A DNA stretch of 63,217 nucleotides from Bacteroidia bacterium (GTDB lineage: Bacteria > Bacteroidota > Bacteroidia > Bacteroidales > Prolixibacteraceae). This document shows positions 25,216 through 34,872 of this stretch, one piece after another. The position numbers and the translations under genes were made by a program. Location of the stretch: NCBI GenBank assembly GCA_026391295.1, contig JAPLDS010000042.1, forward strand, positions 1 to 63,217, given 5' to 3'. The notes beneath the pieces are model-generated. The model saw nothing but the letters and a program-made list of their open reading frames with translations. It was not told where the DNA came from and did not search any database. Positions within the stretch are counted from its first letter, which is position 1, and the number at the start of each line of letters is the position of its first letter.

Positions 25216-28200
25216 TTATCTTTTCGTTAATGTAGCGTCAGAATTTAAGATTACACTGGCCACAACGGCATTGGCTGCAACCTGGGCTGGATCGAGTATT
25301 TTGTTAATCTTATACTGACCCGCCGAAAGCCACCCTTTTGTCTTCTCTGGGGAACTCCTAAACTTGACGAGCTCTGATGCTTGCAAGTTTTTTAATAAGG
25401 AGAGTTCCATAGAAGATGGAGTCACACCTGATAATTTCCGGTAGATTGATATGATCGCTTTCTCAGGCTCTGCAGCCATCGTTAACTGTTCGCCCATAAC
25501 TTTAGCCGCCTCAACAAAGGTTGGGTCATTCAGTGTCACTAAAGCCTGAAGAGGGGTATTTGTTTTCTGTCGACGGACAACACAATAGCTTCGCGAAGTG
25601 GCATCAAAAGTTGCCAAAGTTGGATTCGGCACCGAGCGTTTTACTAAGACATAGATTCCTCTTCGATAAACATTTGCGCCTGTATCAGCCCTATAACTGC
25701 TATTATTAATCTCCCACAACCCATCAGGTTGATAAGGCTTAATACTCTTGCCTCCTAGAGTTGTATTCAGTAGACCGCTAGCCGCAAGGGCATTATCACG
25801 AATCATTTCAGCCGTTAATCGGATGCTCGGACCATGTGCCAACAAACGATTTTCAGGATCTAAGGCCAGATTTTGAGGGGTACTCTTCGAATCTTGTCGA
25901 TAGGTCGCAGACATCACTATTTGCTTACATAAATTTTTAAAATCCCATTTTGAATCTGTAAAAGAAACGGCAAGCCAATCTAAAAGTTCGGGATGACTCG
26001 GAAGTTCCCCTTGGTTACCAAAATCTTCAGCGGTCTTCACTAATCCCGTCCCAAAGAAATTTTGCCAGATACGATTGACAGCGACTCTAGCAGTCAATGG
26101 ATGATCATCATCGGTCAGCCACATGGCTAAGCCATAGCGATTCTGAGGAAATTTCTTTGAGAAAGGGAAGATTGAAGGAGGTGCATTCGGGAAAACTTCT
26201 TCTCCAAAGGCATCATAATTGCCTCTTTTTAGGATATAAGTCTTGCGTGGAATGGGCATATCTTGCATCACGCTAAGCTCTTGAATATTGGATACAGTAT
26301 CTGACACGTTTGTTCGTAGCTGCTGCAGTTTTTTCTGCTCAGCTAATAATCCGGGGTCCACAGCAGATAAATAATAGTTTTTTAAGGCTAATGAATCTGC
26401 GGAAGCTAGCAACTCAGGATTCTTTGCTGAGATTGACTTCCAAGCTGAATGGTCTCCTATAATCTTCAACTCAAAATCGGTTAAGGCCCGATTATAAACA
26501 GAAAGATCATCAACTTTACCCCCTTTAAATCCTAGTCCACGATCCCAGGCACCAATCTGTAAGCCAAGTTGATCCTTCCTATTTCGAACAATGTCTTTCG
26601 TCAATTGGTCCATCGTAGTCTCAAGCGCTAGCTCTTTGCCATCAAGGAATAGCTTTAGGCCATTTGCCTTCGATGAGCCATCGTAGGTCATCGATAGCAT
26701 AATCCATTTATTCCGAGGGATCGGATCTTTCATCACTCGAGAGATTGCATTGGAAGGAGCCGTATGCGACATGTTCACAGAAAGTTTATTCTCCTTGAGA
26801 TACACATGATAGCCGCGATAGTTATAGAGTCGTTCAGCAATACATTTATGAAAGATGACCCCCTCTTTAAAGTCATTTGGGATTAAAACACGCAGATTAA
26901 TGGTAAATGGATCAGAACGACTAAATGCACCTATTGAACCTGTAGCCATCCATTGATCTCCATTCAAAACCAACTCTTTGCCAGACTCATTTTTTTCAAA
27001 TACTGGAGCATCACCATCTGAGTTTCCAAGCCCACGTTTCATCGCGCCAATCAGCTGAGGCTTACTGCTGGATTTTAGAGTCCCATTATCGAAATTATAA
27101 TACGCCAGCAACCCATTCTGAGGAATTATTTCAGAACCCAACTGCTGATATTTTTTCATATTAAGCCAATCTTTAAAGCCAGGAATCGCAATTCCCTTCG
27201 TTTGTTCAACAGCTTTCTCTTGATCCGCAATTTGCTGATTCAGAACAGCTACATTTTTCTCCTTCTCTTTCGTAGGAAGCATCAGCGTAGGTGTAGGGGT
27301 TGCATCATCCCAAGAGATCTGACCTGCCTCTTTTACCCGATTAAAAAAACTGGTCAGCTCGTAATAATTTTTCTGGGTAATGGGATCAAATTTATGATCG
27401 TGACACCTCGCACATCCAATCGGAAGTCCCATGATAGCCGTTCCCATGGTATTGGTCCGATCTATGACATATTCCGTTTGAAACTCCTCCTCAATGATTC
27501 CACCTTCCATATTCTGCTGATGGAGTCTATTAAAAGCGGTCGCGATAATCATATCCTTGGTAGGGAAAGGCATTAGATCGCCAGCCAGCTGCCATTGTAT
27601 AAACTGGTTGTAAGGCATATTCTGATTATAAGCTTGAATAACCCAATCGCGGTAAGGCGACATATCGCGAAGTCGATCAACAGTATAGCCATAAGAATCA
27701 GCAAACCGAGCCAGATCAAGCCAGTCGACAGCCATTTTTTCACCAAAATGAGGCGACTTTAACAATCGTTCAACTTGTTTCTCATAGGCATTTGCGGCGC
27801 GATCCGAAAGGAATAAATCAATCTCCTCCAGCGTAGGAGGTAGGCCGGTGAGGTCAAGAGAGAGTCGTCGTAACAACAACTCCTTTGACGCTTCTTTAGA
27901 GGGTTGGATATGCTCCGACTCGAGACGACGGGCAATAAAATGATCTATTGAATTAACCATCCATCCAGATATATGGGCACTGGGCACACTTGGCTTTTCC
28001 GGTTTCACAAAAGCCCAATGAGGCTTGTATTTTGCCCCATGCTGAATCCATCTAACGAGGATTGCCTTTTCTTTCGAGCTAAGCACTAGGTGTGATTTGC
28101 TCGAAGGCATTATATAACTTGGATCCTCAGAGATAATCCGATGATAGAATTCGCTACCCTCCAAACTTCCTGGATCTATAGCAACTTTACCTGGAGTCTC

Positions 28201-28452
28201 AGGCAGAGGAGCATAAGCAAAAGACTGAATATCTAAACGAAGCCCAGCCTTCTGTTTTGTTTTATCCGGGCCATGGCAGGAGAAACATTTATCAGATAGG
28301 ATCGGTTTAACATGTTGGTTATAGTCGATCTTATCAGGAAGGAGTTTTAAGGAGGCTACAATATCCGCTGGCAGCTTGGGGCCACATGAACCTAAAGCAA
28401 GAACTGCAATAAGCAATGCAAATACGGAGGCTTTCTTCTTGAAAAATACCAT
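25216..28452 (-). CDS. PSCyt1-DUF1549-LamG-DUF1553 cytochrome lipoprotein
   Basis: The 1078-residue protein has a lipoprotein signal (LALGSC, Cys 23) and an N-terminal Planctomycete-type cytochrome domain with CFSCH (56-60). DUF1549 follows (VDWLDLARFADSYGYTVDRLRDMSPYRDWV, with a second CARCH site in GCARCHDHKFDP). A LamG/concanavalin-like domain (about 450-650, LLAYYNFDNGTLKSS to KVDDLSVYNRALTD) comes next, then DUF1553 (GLAMWLTDDDHPLTARVAVNRIWQNFFG, NTPLQALVTLNDPTFVEAA). The frame extends to 28497, but the ATG at 28452 gives the lipoprotein signal and avoids overlap with the preceding gene. LamG suggests glycan or protein binding. The reaction is unknown. Confidence 0.88.
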   Translation of the reverse strand: MVFFKKKASVFALLIAVLALGSCGPKLPADIVASLKLLPDKIDYNQHVKPILSDKCFSCHGPDKTKQKAGLRLDIQSFAYAPLPETPGKVAIDPGSLEGSEFYHRIISEDPSYIMPSSKSHLVLSSKEKAILVRWIQHGAKYKPHWAFVKPEKPSVPSAHISGWMVNSIDHFIARRLESEHIQPSKEASKELLLRRLSLDLTGLPPTLEEIDLFLSDRAANAYEKQVERLLKSPHFGEKMAVDWLDLARFADSYGYTVDRLRDMSPYRDWVIQAYNQNMPYNQFIQWQLAGDLMPFPTKDMIIATAFNRLHQQNMEGGIIEEEFQTEYVIDRTNTMGTAIMGLPIGCARCHDHKFDPITQKNYYELTSFFNRVKEAGQISWDDATPTPTLMLPTKEKEKNVAVLNQQIADQEKAVEQTKGIAIPGFKDWLNMKKYQQLGSEIIPQNGLLAYYNFDNGTLKSSSKPQLIGAMKRGLGNSDGDAPVFEKNESGKELVLNGDQWMATGSIGAFSRSDPFTINLRVLIPNDFKEGVIFHKCIAERLYNYRGYHVYLKENKLSVNMSHTAPSNAISRVMKDPIPRNKWIMLSMTYDGSSKANGLKLFLDGKELALETTMDQLTKDIVRNRKDQLGLQIGAWDRGLGFKGGKVDDLSVYNRALTDFELKIIGDHSAWKSISAKNPELLASADSLALKNYYLSAVDPGLLAEQKKLQQLRTNVSDTVSNIQELSVMQDMPIPRKTYILKRGNYDAFGEEVFPNAPPSIFPFSKKFPQNRYGLAMWLTDDDHPLTARVAVNRIWQNFFGTGLVKTAEDFGNQGELPSHPELLDWLAVSFTDSKWDFKNLCKQIVMSATYRQDSKSTPQNLALDPENRLLAHGPSIRLTAEMIRDNALAASGLLNTTLGGKSIKPYQPDGLWEINNSSYRADTGANVYRRGIYVLVKRSVPNPTLATFDATSRSYCVVRRQKTNTPLQALVTLNDPTFVEAAKVMGEQLTMAAEPEKAIISIYRKLSGVTPSSMELSLLKNLQASELVKFRSSPEKTKGWLSAGQYKINKILDPAQVAANAVVASVILNSDATLTKR

Positions 28453-28457
28453 TACCT

Positions 28458-29870
28458 CTATTTTACAATTGGAGTACGTGAAACAGCAGTATCCCATTCA
28501 ATTTTGGGAACTTGATATCCACCTCCATCAACATTGGTCTTAGGAAGTTCCAATCGAATTTTCTTAAGCTCATCGTCTGTAATGGCTGTCTGGTAGAGGT
28601 AAAGATGTCGCAAATTCTTAAGTATGCTAAGTGATGCCACACCTTTAGCCGTTGCCTTTGTCCCTGAGAGATTCAGATATTGTAAGTTCGATAGTTTTGT
28701 GAGTTTTGCGATACCTTGATCCGTAAGATTTGTCTTTTGTACATATAGTCGAGTCAGATTGGTTAACTGAACAAGGTCGTCAACATCATCATCTGTCAAT
28801 GAAATATTGGGTAATTTCAACCAAATAAGTTGATCTGATATAGCCTTTAAAAGCGTTAGGTCTTTTGCAGAAAAAGCCTCAATAGCGACATAATTTACCA
28901 AAAGATAATTGCTGTTCTGGGCAACTGGAACAACGGTTATACCGCGTTCTCTTAACTTTTGAACAGCAGACTCAGAGGCCTTACTCACCGATGTTTCAGG
29001 AATATCTACAAGCGAAATCTCCTCATTCGATTGATCGGAAGTCAGATTCTTAAAGACTTGCTTGATCTTCTCCGTCTGTTGTATCTCGCTAACTTTTCGA
29101 TCAAATGAGGCACCACCATTAATCCACCATTCCACTAAATCGATCTCTTCCTTGGTCAACTGCGGTTTTTCCGAAGGCGGCATATGATCCTTATTGTCCT
29201 TTGCAAGCAGAATTCTATTCATCAAATTGCTCTGCTCAGCTTGTCCTGCAACAATTGCGGCACCACCTTCTCCGCCCTTTAAAATTGAGGCAGGATCATC
29301 AAGCCTAAGCTTTGCTTTTTGCTTCTCAAGACCATGGCAAGCGATACATTTTGACTCAAAGATTGGCTGAATAAGGGTTGCATAGGCAGCACCATCTTGA
29401 ATATTTGCAATCGGCTTATGTTCGTTTTTAACTTTACTATTTTTTGCCGAAGATTCTTTGAATAAGAAATCGGACCCATGGGTAATGGAACCTCCAAGAT
29501 GACCAGTGATCAGAAGTAATATCGCCATTAGACCTGCAGTCCAAGTCAAACGTTTCTGCTTCAGATGGAGTACATAAAGCACAATCGAAGAAGCCGCCAG
29601 CGCTATGGCAAACCATTGGTGTTTGAAAATCAAACCTGGATCATAGCTTTCCGATTGGGATAATAGATATCCACTTATGCAGGAAGCTATGGCACTGAGC
29701 ATCCCTAAGAACAAGGTTATTCCAATCGCATCTTTTAAGTAGCTAAATTGCTCTTTCAGCGACAATGCAATAAATAAGACCGCCAAGATCAAAATTCCAA
29801 TTGGAAGATGGACCAAGATCGGGTGAAAACGACCAATAAATTCAGTGGCATTTAAAGCTAAAACGACCAT
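28458..29870 (-). CDS. DUF2231 membrane protein with c-type cytochrome domain and leucine-rich repeats
   Basis: The 470-residue protein has the membrane part FHPILVHLPIGILILA (15-30) to HLGGSITHG (124-132). It is followed by a PSCyt1-like domain with CIACH (175-179), the downstream motif HMPPSEKPQLTKEEIDLVEWWINGG, and C-terminal LRRs (about 345-450, LTRLYVQKTNLTDQGIAKL, LQYLNLSGTKATAKGVASL). The haem domain and repeats should face the periplasm. It could hold the soluble or lipoprotein cytochromes at the inner membrane and pass electrons. The shorter paralogue at 21628-22557 lacks the haem domain. Only 5 bases separate it from the next gene. Confidence 0.82.
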   Translation of the reverse strand: MVVLALNATEFIGRFHPILVHLPIGILILAVLFIALSLKEQFSYLKDAIGITLFLGMLSAIASCISGYLLSQSESYDPGLIFKHQWFAIALAASSIVLYVLHLKQKRLTWTAGLMAILLLITGHLGGSITHGSDFLFKESSAKNSKVKNEHKPIANIQDGAAYATLIQPIFESKCIACHGLEKQKAKLRLDDPASILKGGEGGAAIVAGQAEQSNLMNRILLAKDNKDHMPPSEKPQLTKEEIDLVEWWINGGASFDRKVSEIQQTEKIKQVFKNLTSDQSNEEISLVDIPETSVSKASESAVQKLRERGITVVPVAQNSNYLLVNYVAIEAFSAKDLTLLKAISDQLIWLKLPNISLTDDDVDDLVQLTNLTRLYVQKTNLTDQGIAKLTKLSNLQYLNLSGTKATAKGVASLSILKNLRHLYLYQTAITDDELKKIRLELPKTNVDGGGYQVPKIEWDTAVSRTPIVK

Positions 29871-29915
29871 AATTCGGTTAGATTATTTATTGGAAGTTAG
29901 TTTTACTATTTTTCA

Positions 29916-31415
29916 TTATGCAAGAATATCTTTGATTACCTTACCACTTAGATCCGTCAGGCGGAAGTTTCGTCCTTGCGACTCATAAGTTAGCTTCTCA
30001 TGATCGAAGCCAAGCTGATTAAGTATTGTCGCCTGAATATCATAAGCTTCTGTCTTGCCGCTCACAATGTTATAACCTATTTCGTCAGTAACACCATAGG
30101 ATGTTCCCCCTTTTATTCCTCCGCCAGCCATCCACATATTAAATGCAGCAGCATGGTGATCTCTTCCTTTAAAAGGCATTTTTTTACCTTCTCTATTTTC
30201 CTGCATAGGTGTTCTTCCAAATTCAGTACCCCAGATTACCAAAGTCTCATCGAGTAATCCTCGCTGTTTTAAGTCGAGCAGCAAGGCAGTGATGGGTCGA
30301 TCCACCTTTCGGCATTTATTGATCAATCCAATATCAACTGCATTCCCGGCAGAATCACCATGCGTATCCCAGCCCCAGTCGAAAAGCTGAACAAATCGAA
30401 CCCCTTTCTCAACCAACTTACGGGCTAAAAGCACGTTGTTAGCAAAGCTTGTTTTGCCCGGTTGAGTCCCATACATCTCATGAATATACTGAGGCTCATC
30501 ATTGATGTTCATCACGTCGGGGACAGAGATTTGCATCTTATAAGCCATCTCATATTGTGCGATCCGCGAAAGTGTCTCCGGATCGTTATATTCTGAATAC
30601 TGCTCTTGATTCACTTTATTAATGGCGTCGATAGAGGCCTTCCGTAAATCACGGTCCATCCCCTTCGGATCTTTAATAAATAGCACTGGATCACCTTCAC
30701 TACGACATTGAACGCCTTGATAGACGCTAGGCAAAAATCCACTTCCCCAGACGCTCTTGCCTGCATCCGGGTTATTCCCCCCAGAGGTTAATACAACAAA
30801 ACCAGGAAGGTTATTATTTTCGGTTCCCATACCATAAGTAACCCATGATCCTATACTTGGACGACCAAGTCTTGCCGATCCGGTATGCATTAATAGTTGA
30901 GCAGGAGCATGATTAAACTGTTCGGTTGTTACCGCATTTAGCATCGCAATATCATCAGCAACAGTTGCCAAATGAGGCAGATTGTCGGATAACCACAATC
31001 CACTCTCCCCGCGTTGCTTAAAGACCGCTTGAGGCCCAAGCATCTTAGGGACACCGCGAATAAATGCAAATTTCTTTCCTTCTAATAGTGATGGCGGACA
31101 ATCGAGACCATCCAATTTAGCCAGCTCGGGCTTGTAACTAAAAAGCTCTAGTTGCGACGGGGCTCCAGCCATATGCAGATAGATGACCGATTTCGCTTTC
31201 CCTGGGAACATGGGAGGTCGAGCGGCAAGAGGATTCGCCGCATCAAATAATTTCTTTGACCCTGAATTACCCCAACAATTGCCGAGTAATGAGCCTAACG
31301 CTAACGCCCCAAATCCCATGGCGCCATCCTTAAGAAAATGCCTGCGGGTATATTGCTGAAGCATCGCCTGCTCAGCTTCTTTAATAAGTCTTCTAGTTTG
31401 ATTATCGTCTCTCAT
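29916..31415 (-). CDS. DUF1501 protein, Tat-exported (copy 1)
   Basis: The 499-residue protein has a twin-arginine signal (RRHFLKDGAMGFGALALGS, RR at 24-25) and the DUF1501 motifs KSVIYLHMAGAPSQLELFSYKPEL, TTEQFNHAPAQLLMHTG, FVQLFDWGWDTHGD, ETLVIWGTEFGRT and GRDHHAAAFNMWMAGGGIKGG. It is the partner of the DUF1553 protein 5 bases upstream. Compared with copy 2, the GWDHHGG motif is GWDTHGD, so the two may differ in substrate. The enzymatic activity of the family is undetermined. Confidence 0.88.
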   Translation of the reverse strand: MRDDNQTRRLIKEAEQAMLQQYTRRHFLKDGAMGFGALALGSLLGNCWGNSGSKKLFDAANPLAARPPMFPGKAKSVIYLHMAGAPSQLELFSYKPELAKLDGLDCPPSLLEGKKFAFIRGVPKMLGPQAVFKQRGESGLWLSDNLPHLATVADDIAMLNAVTTEQFNHAPAQLLMHTGSARLGRPSIGSWVTYGMGTENNNLPGFVVLTSGGNNPDAGKSVWGSGFLPSVYQGVQCRSEGDPVLFIKDPKGMDRDLRKASIDAINKVNQEQYSEYNDPETLSRIAQYEMAYKMQISVPDVMNINDEPQYIHEMYGTQPGKTSFANNVLLARKLVEKGVRFVQLFDWGWDTHGDSAGNAVDIGLINKCRKVDRPITALLLDLKQRGLLDETLVIWGTEFGRTPMQENREGKKMPFKGRDHHAAAFNMWMAGGGIKGGTSYGVTDEIGYNIVSGKTEAYDIQATILNQLGFDHEKLTYESQGRNFRLTDLSGKVIKDILA

Positions 31416-31420
31416 CGGTT

Positions 31421-34156
31421 CTAGTTTTTATTCAGCCATTCGTCAAGGTTCAACATAGCACTGGCCACCATAACCATGGAGGCAGCTTTCGGCTTATCGG
31501 GTTTTTCTAGCTGACCTGCCATTAACGCACTTGCCTTAGCATCATTCCGAAATTTCGTATAAGAGGTGTTATATAACTCCATTAACGCATTCAGACGAGC
31601 CTTCGATATCGGTTTGTACATCATTAATTCGTACCCTTTTGCAATTTGCTGATTCACCTCTACCCCGCCAACTTCGTTTATTCGAGAAGCAAAATAGCGA
31701 GCCATAACCAGATAGGTTGAGTCATTCAGCGTTGTAAGAGCTTGTAATGGGGTGTCAGTGCGAATCCGCCTTGTGATGCATACTTCTCTTGCCCCTCCAT
31801 CAAAAGTGATCATAGACGGATAAGGTGCAGTTCTTTTCCAATAGGTATATACAGCCCGACGAAACTGATCCTCGCCTTGACTTTTCTTCCATACATCGCC
31901 ACTATACGGTGAACGCCAGATACCTTCAGGCTGATAAGGCATCACACTTTTGCCATACATCTTGCTGCTTAGCACATTGCTTACCGCAAGACTCTGATCT
32001 CTGATTTGCTCAGCAGATAACCGAACTCTTGGACCTCTTGCAAAAAATTTATTCATTGGATCTTTCTTCAATAAGCCATCAGTAACCTTCGACTCTTGGC
32101 GATACGTAGCAGAAAGAACAATCTCTTTTAATACCTTTTTAAGACTCCACTGGTAATCGTGCATAAATTTCCACGACAGATGATCAAGCAGCGCCCGATG
32201 GGTAGGTGGAATGCCTTGTGAACCAAGGTCTTCTAATGTTTCAGCAATTCCATAGCCAAATAATTGTTCCCACAAACGATTCACCATGGTACGAGCAACC
32301 AATGGATTTTTCTCATCGGTCAGCCACATCGCCATACCCAATCTGTTTTTTGGCGCATCAGCAGGCATTGGATTTAAAATATGAGGCACATCTGGAGTCA
32401 CAACGGCCCCTTCGACAAGTCGATTACCCCGCTCAAAAACATGGGAAGTACGAAATTGATCCTTGTTATTTTCCACCATGACAGGGATAGTTTCCACAGG
32501 AGCTTCCATCAGCTCAGAGAACGATTTCATGGCGTCGTCATAGCCAGGTTTTCCCTTACCAGGAAATTTCGTTCCAAAGGCAAACCAGTCAAATCGCACC
32601 CCGGTAGTCTCATCAAGTGCCGGAATCGCCTGATTATGAAATTTAAAGTATAAGTTATGCGTTCCGGAGATTGCAGGGAGGTCGATGGTTTGAAGTTTCC
32701 AAAAAGGCGTTTGATTCGACTTAAGTGCTACTGTTTTAATCAGCTTTCCTTTTAAGCTATCGAGGTAGATATAGACATTACCTGTATTTAATCGTGCGTT
32801 ATAGCGAAGCATAAGTTGTTCCTTTTGATCGAGAACAACATTCTTCAACCGGAAAGAACCTAAATTCCGAAGACCTGCAGTACAGCCTAAAAGTGCTCCA
32901 TTGATATATTTATCACCCTGTAACGAATTGATTGTTGGCTGCCACGTTTTTAAGAACGTGTAATATTTCTTCCCCTCTTCAGGAGAGGCATTGGTTTTAA
33001 TCCAATCAACCAAGGTGTTTAATTTTAAACTATCCACTGAATTATATTGGCGAAGTAAAGGATACTCTAGATCAACATCTTCATCTCTTGAGTTATTAAA
33101 GAAGGATAGGAACTTATAATACTCATCATGTTTAAAGGGATCATATGGATGGCTATGGCATTGCACACAGTTAAAAGTTGTCCCCATTAAGGCACTCCAG
33201 GTGGTATTTGTCCGATCCATAACGGCGGCCGTGCGAAACTCCTCGTCATCAGTTCCGCCTTCATCATTTGTCATGGTATTGCGATTAAAAGAAGTTGCAA
33301 TATATTTAGCGTCATCAGGATTAGGCATCAAATCGCCAGCAATCTGCTCCTTAATAAACTCATTATATGGCTTGTCGGCATTAAAAGCTCGGATCAACCA
33401 ATCGCGGTATTTCCAGATATTCCGACTTCCATCTTTTTCATACCCTTTGGTATCGGCATAACGAGCCAGATCAAGCCACAAGGAGGTCCAGCGCTCACCA
33501 TAGCTAGGCGAAGCCAGGAGATCATCAACGAGATTCTCGTATGCTTTTGGCGAATCATCTGCGAGAAATCGTTTTGCGACTAATTGAGTTGGGGGAAGCC
33601 CAGTTAAATCGAGACTGACTCTGCGCATAAGCGTGGACTTATCAGCTTCATCAGAAGGGGAGAGATGTTCCTGTTTAAGTTTCTGATAGACAAACTGATC
33701 TACCTCATTTTTAATCCAACTGGAAGAGTAATCAGGAATTTTTTCAGATTTAATCTCAGTATAAGCCCAATGCTGACCCCACTGAGCTCCTTCTTTAATC
33801 CATTGAGTTAAGATTTGAATATCCTCTTTTGAAAGTGGAGTATGCTTATATGGCATTCTCTCTTCAGGATCCTTTGAGGTGATTCGTTTAATGAATTCGC
33901 TTGTCTCAGGACTACCTGGAATAATTGCAGGCTTGCCCGATTTGGTATTCGCCATGGCGTCTTCACGAAAAAGAACACTAAAACCCCCTTTTTGCTTAAC
34001 GCCGCCATGACATGCAATGCAATTTTTATTCAGTATAGGCTTTACCTGAGAGCTATAATCTATTTTTTCAAGAGGCTTATGAAATACCACATAGGCAATT
34101 ACTCCCAATAAAAGAGCGACTCCAATGAACAATTTTTTTGATGACAGAAAATGCAT
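31421..34156 (-). CDS. PSCyt1-DUF1549-CBM6-like-DUF1553 cytochrome protein
   Basis: The 911-residue protein has an N-terminal hydrophobic segment (9-24, signal or anchor), a PSCyt1 domain with CIACH (46-50), and DUF1549 (SLWLDLARYADTKGYEKDGSRNIWKYRDWL, second site CVQCH in NCVQCHSHPYDP). A beta-sandwich segment around residues 420-535 (LMLRYNARLNTGNVYIYLDSLKG ... GTHNLYFKFHN ... RFDWFAFG) looks like a CBM6-type carbohydrate-binding module. DUF1553 is at the C-terminus (NTPLQALTTLNDSTYLVMARYF-like TDTPLQALTTLND). It is the first gene of the cluster. A binding module in place of LamG, compared with the second copy, suggests different glycan targets. Confidence 0.87.
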   Translation of the reverse strand: MHFLSSKKLFIGVALLLGVIAYVVFHKPLEKIDYSSQVKPILNKNCIACHGGVKQKGGFSVLFREDAMANTKSGKPAIIPGSPETSEFIKRITSKDPEERMPYKHTPLSKEDIQILTQWIKEGAQWGQHWAYTEIKSEKIPDYSSSWIKNEVDQFVYQKLKQEHLSPSDEADKSTLMRRVSLDLTGLPPTQLVAKRFLADDSPKAYENLVDDLLASPSYGERWTSLWLDLARYADTKGYEKDGSRNIWKYRDWLIRAFNADKPYNEFIKEQIAGDLMPNPDDAKYIATSFNRNTMTNDEGGTDDEEFRTAAVMDRTNTTWSALMGTTFNCVQCHSHPYDPFKHDEYYKFLSFFNNSRDEDVDLEYPLLRQYNSVDSLKLNTLVDWIKTNASPEEGKKYYTFLKTWQPTINSLQGDKYINGALLGCTAGLRNLGSFRLKNVVLDQKEQLMLRYNARLNTGNVYIYLDSLKGKLIKTVALKSNQTPFWKLQTIDLPAISGTHNLYFKFHNQAIPALDETTGVRFDWFAFGTKFPGKGKPGYDDAMKSFSELMEAPVETIPVMVENNKDQFRTSHVFERGNRLVEGAVVTPDVPHILNPMPADAPKNRLGMAMWLTDEKNPLVARTMVNRLWEQLFGYGIAETLEDLGSQGIPPTHRALLDHLSWKFMHDYQWSLKKVLKEIVLSATYRQESKVTDGLLKKDPMNKFFARGPRVRLSAEQIRDQSLAVSNVLSSKMYGKSVMPYQPEGIWRSPYSGDVWKKSQGEDQFRRAVYTYWKRTAPYPSMITFDGGAREVCITRRIRTDTPLQALTTLNDSTYLVMARYFASRINEVGGVEVNQQIAKGYELMMYKPISKARLNALMELYNTSYTKFRNDAKASALMAGQLEKPDKPKAASMVMVASAMLNLDEWLNKN

Positions 34157-34353
34157 AACTGGCTTATTTAGAAAGTCCAGCGAATACGATTATGGAATTA
34201 TCTAAAACCTATTCGTATACGCCACGAGATCAAGATTGGGTTAGTTTTCCAAAATTGAACTCAAGTATAAGCAATTAAAAACATTTTGGCAAATATCTGA
34301 TCCCAAAGGGGGTAATAAGCAAGGAGACAAGCCGCAGAATTAAAAAGAGAAAC

Positions 34354-34839
34354 TTAGAGCGACAGAAGCTTTAAAATTTGCAACTCCATTTTTTGAGGTG
34401 CTGTCCAAGGGGCAAAACGCTTTACCGGAGTTCCATTTTTGTCTAGGAGGAATTTGGTGAAATTCCATTTTATTCGGCCACCTAAAAAGTCTGGGAGCTG
34501 CTTTTTAAGATACGCAAATAAGGGGTGCGCCTGTTTCCCGTTTACCTTAATCTTTTCAAACATTTGAAAGCTAACACCATAATTAATCAAACAACCTTCT
34601 TGAATCTGCTTGGAATCCCCTGGCTCCTGTTTCCCAAACTGGTTGCAAGGGAATCCGCAGATAACCAATCCTTTATCACTATATTTTTGATGTAGTTCTT
34701 GTAGTCCTGCATATTGAGGAGTAAAGCCACACTTACTTGCGGTATTCACAATTAGCACAACCTTACCTTCAAGATCAGCCATATTAATTAATTCACCGCT
34801 AATAGAAACGGCGCGAAAATTGTAAAACAAACTCGGCAT
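34354..34839 (-). CDS. Glutathione peroxidase-family thiol peroxidase
   Basis: This is a cytoplasmic peroxidase of the GPx family, probably thioredoxin-dependent in bacteria. The 161-residue protein contains the catalytic tetrad residues C37 (NTASKCGFTPQY), Q71 (CNQFGKQEPG) and W125/N126 (IKWNFTKFL). The active residue is Cys, not selenocysteine. There is no signal peptide. It lies 33 bases after the TolC gene on the same strand and could be co-transcribed with the efflux operon, or simply be adjacent. Confidence 0.92.
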   Translation of the reverse strand: MPSLFYNFRAVSISGELINMADLEGKVVLIVNTASKCGFTPQYAGLQELHQKYSDKGLVICGFPCNQFGKQEPGDSKQIQEGCLINYGVSFQMFEKIKVNGKQAHPLFAYLKKQLPDFLGGRIKWNFTKFLLDKNGTPVKRFAPWTAPQKMELQILKLLSL

Positions 34840-34872
34840 TTTATGTTCTGATTAGATTAAAAACTTGTTATT

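Noticed and set aside
20341-34156. Recent transfer of the DUF1501/DUF1553 cluster from Planctomycetes
   Set aside because: Base composition and codon style look like the neighbours, and there are no integrase, tRNA or repeat boundaries. Similar genes also occur in other Bacteroidetes.
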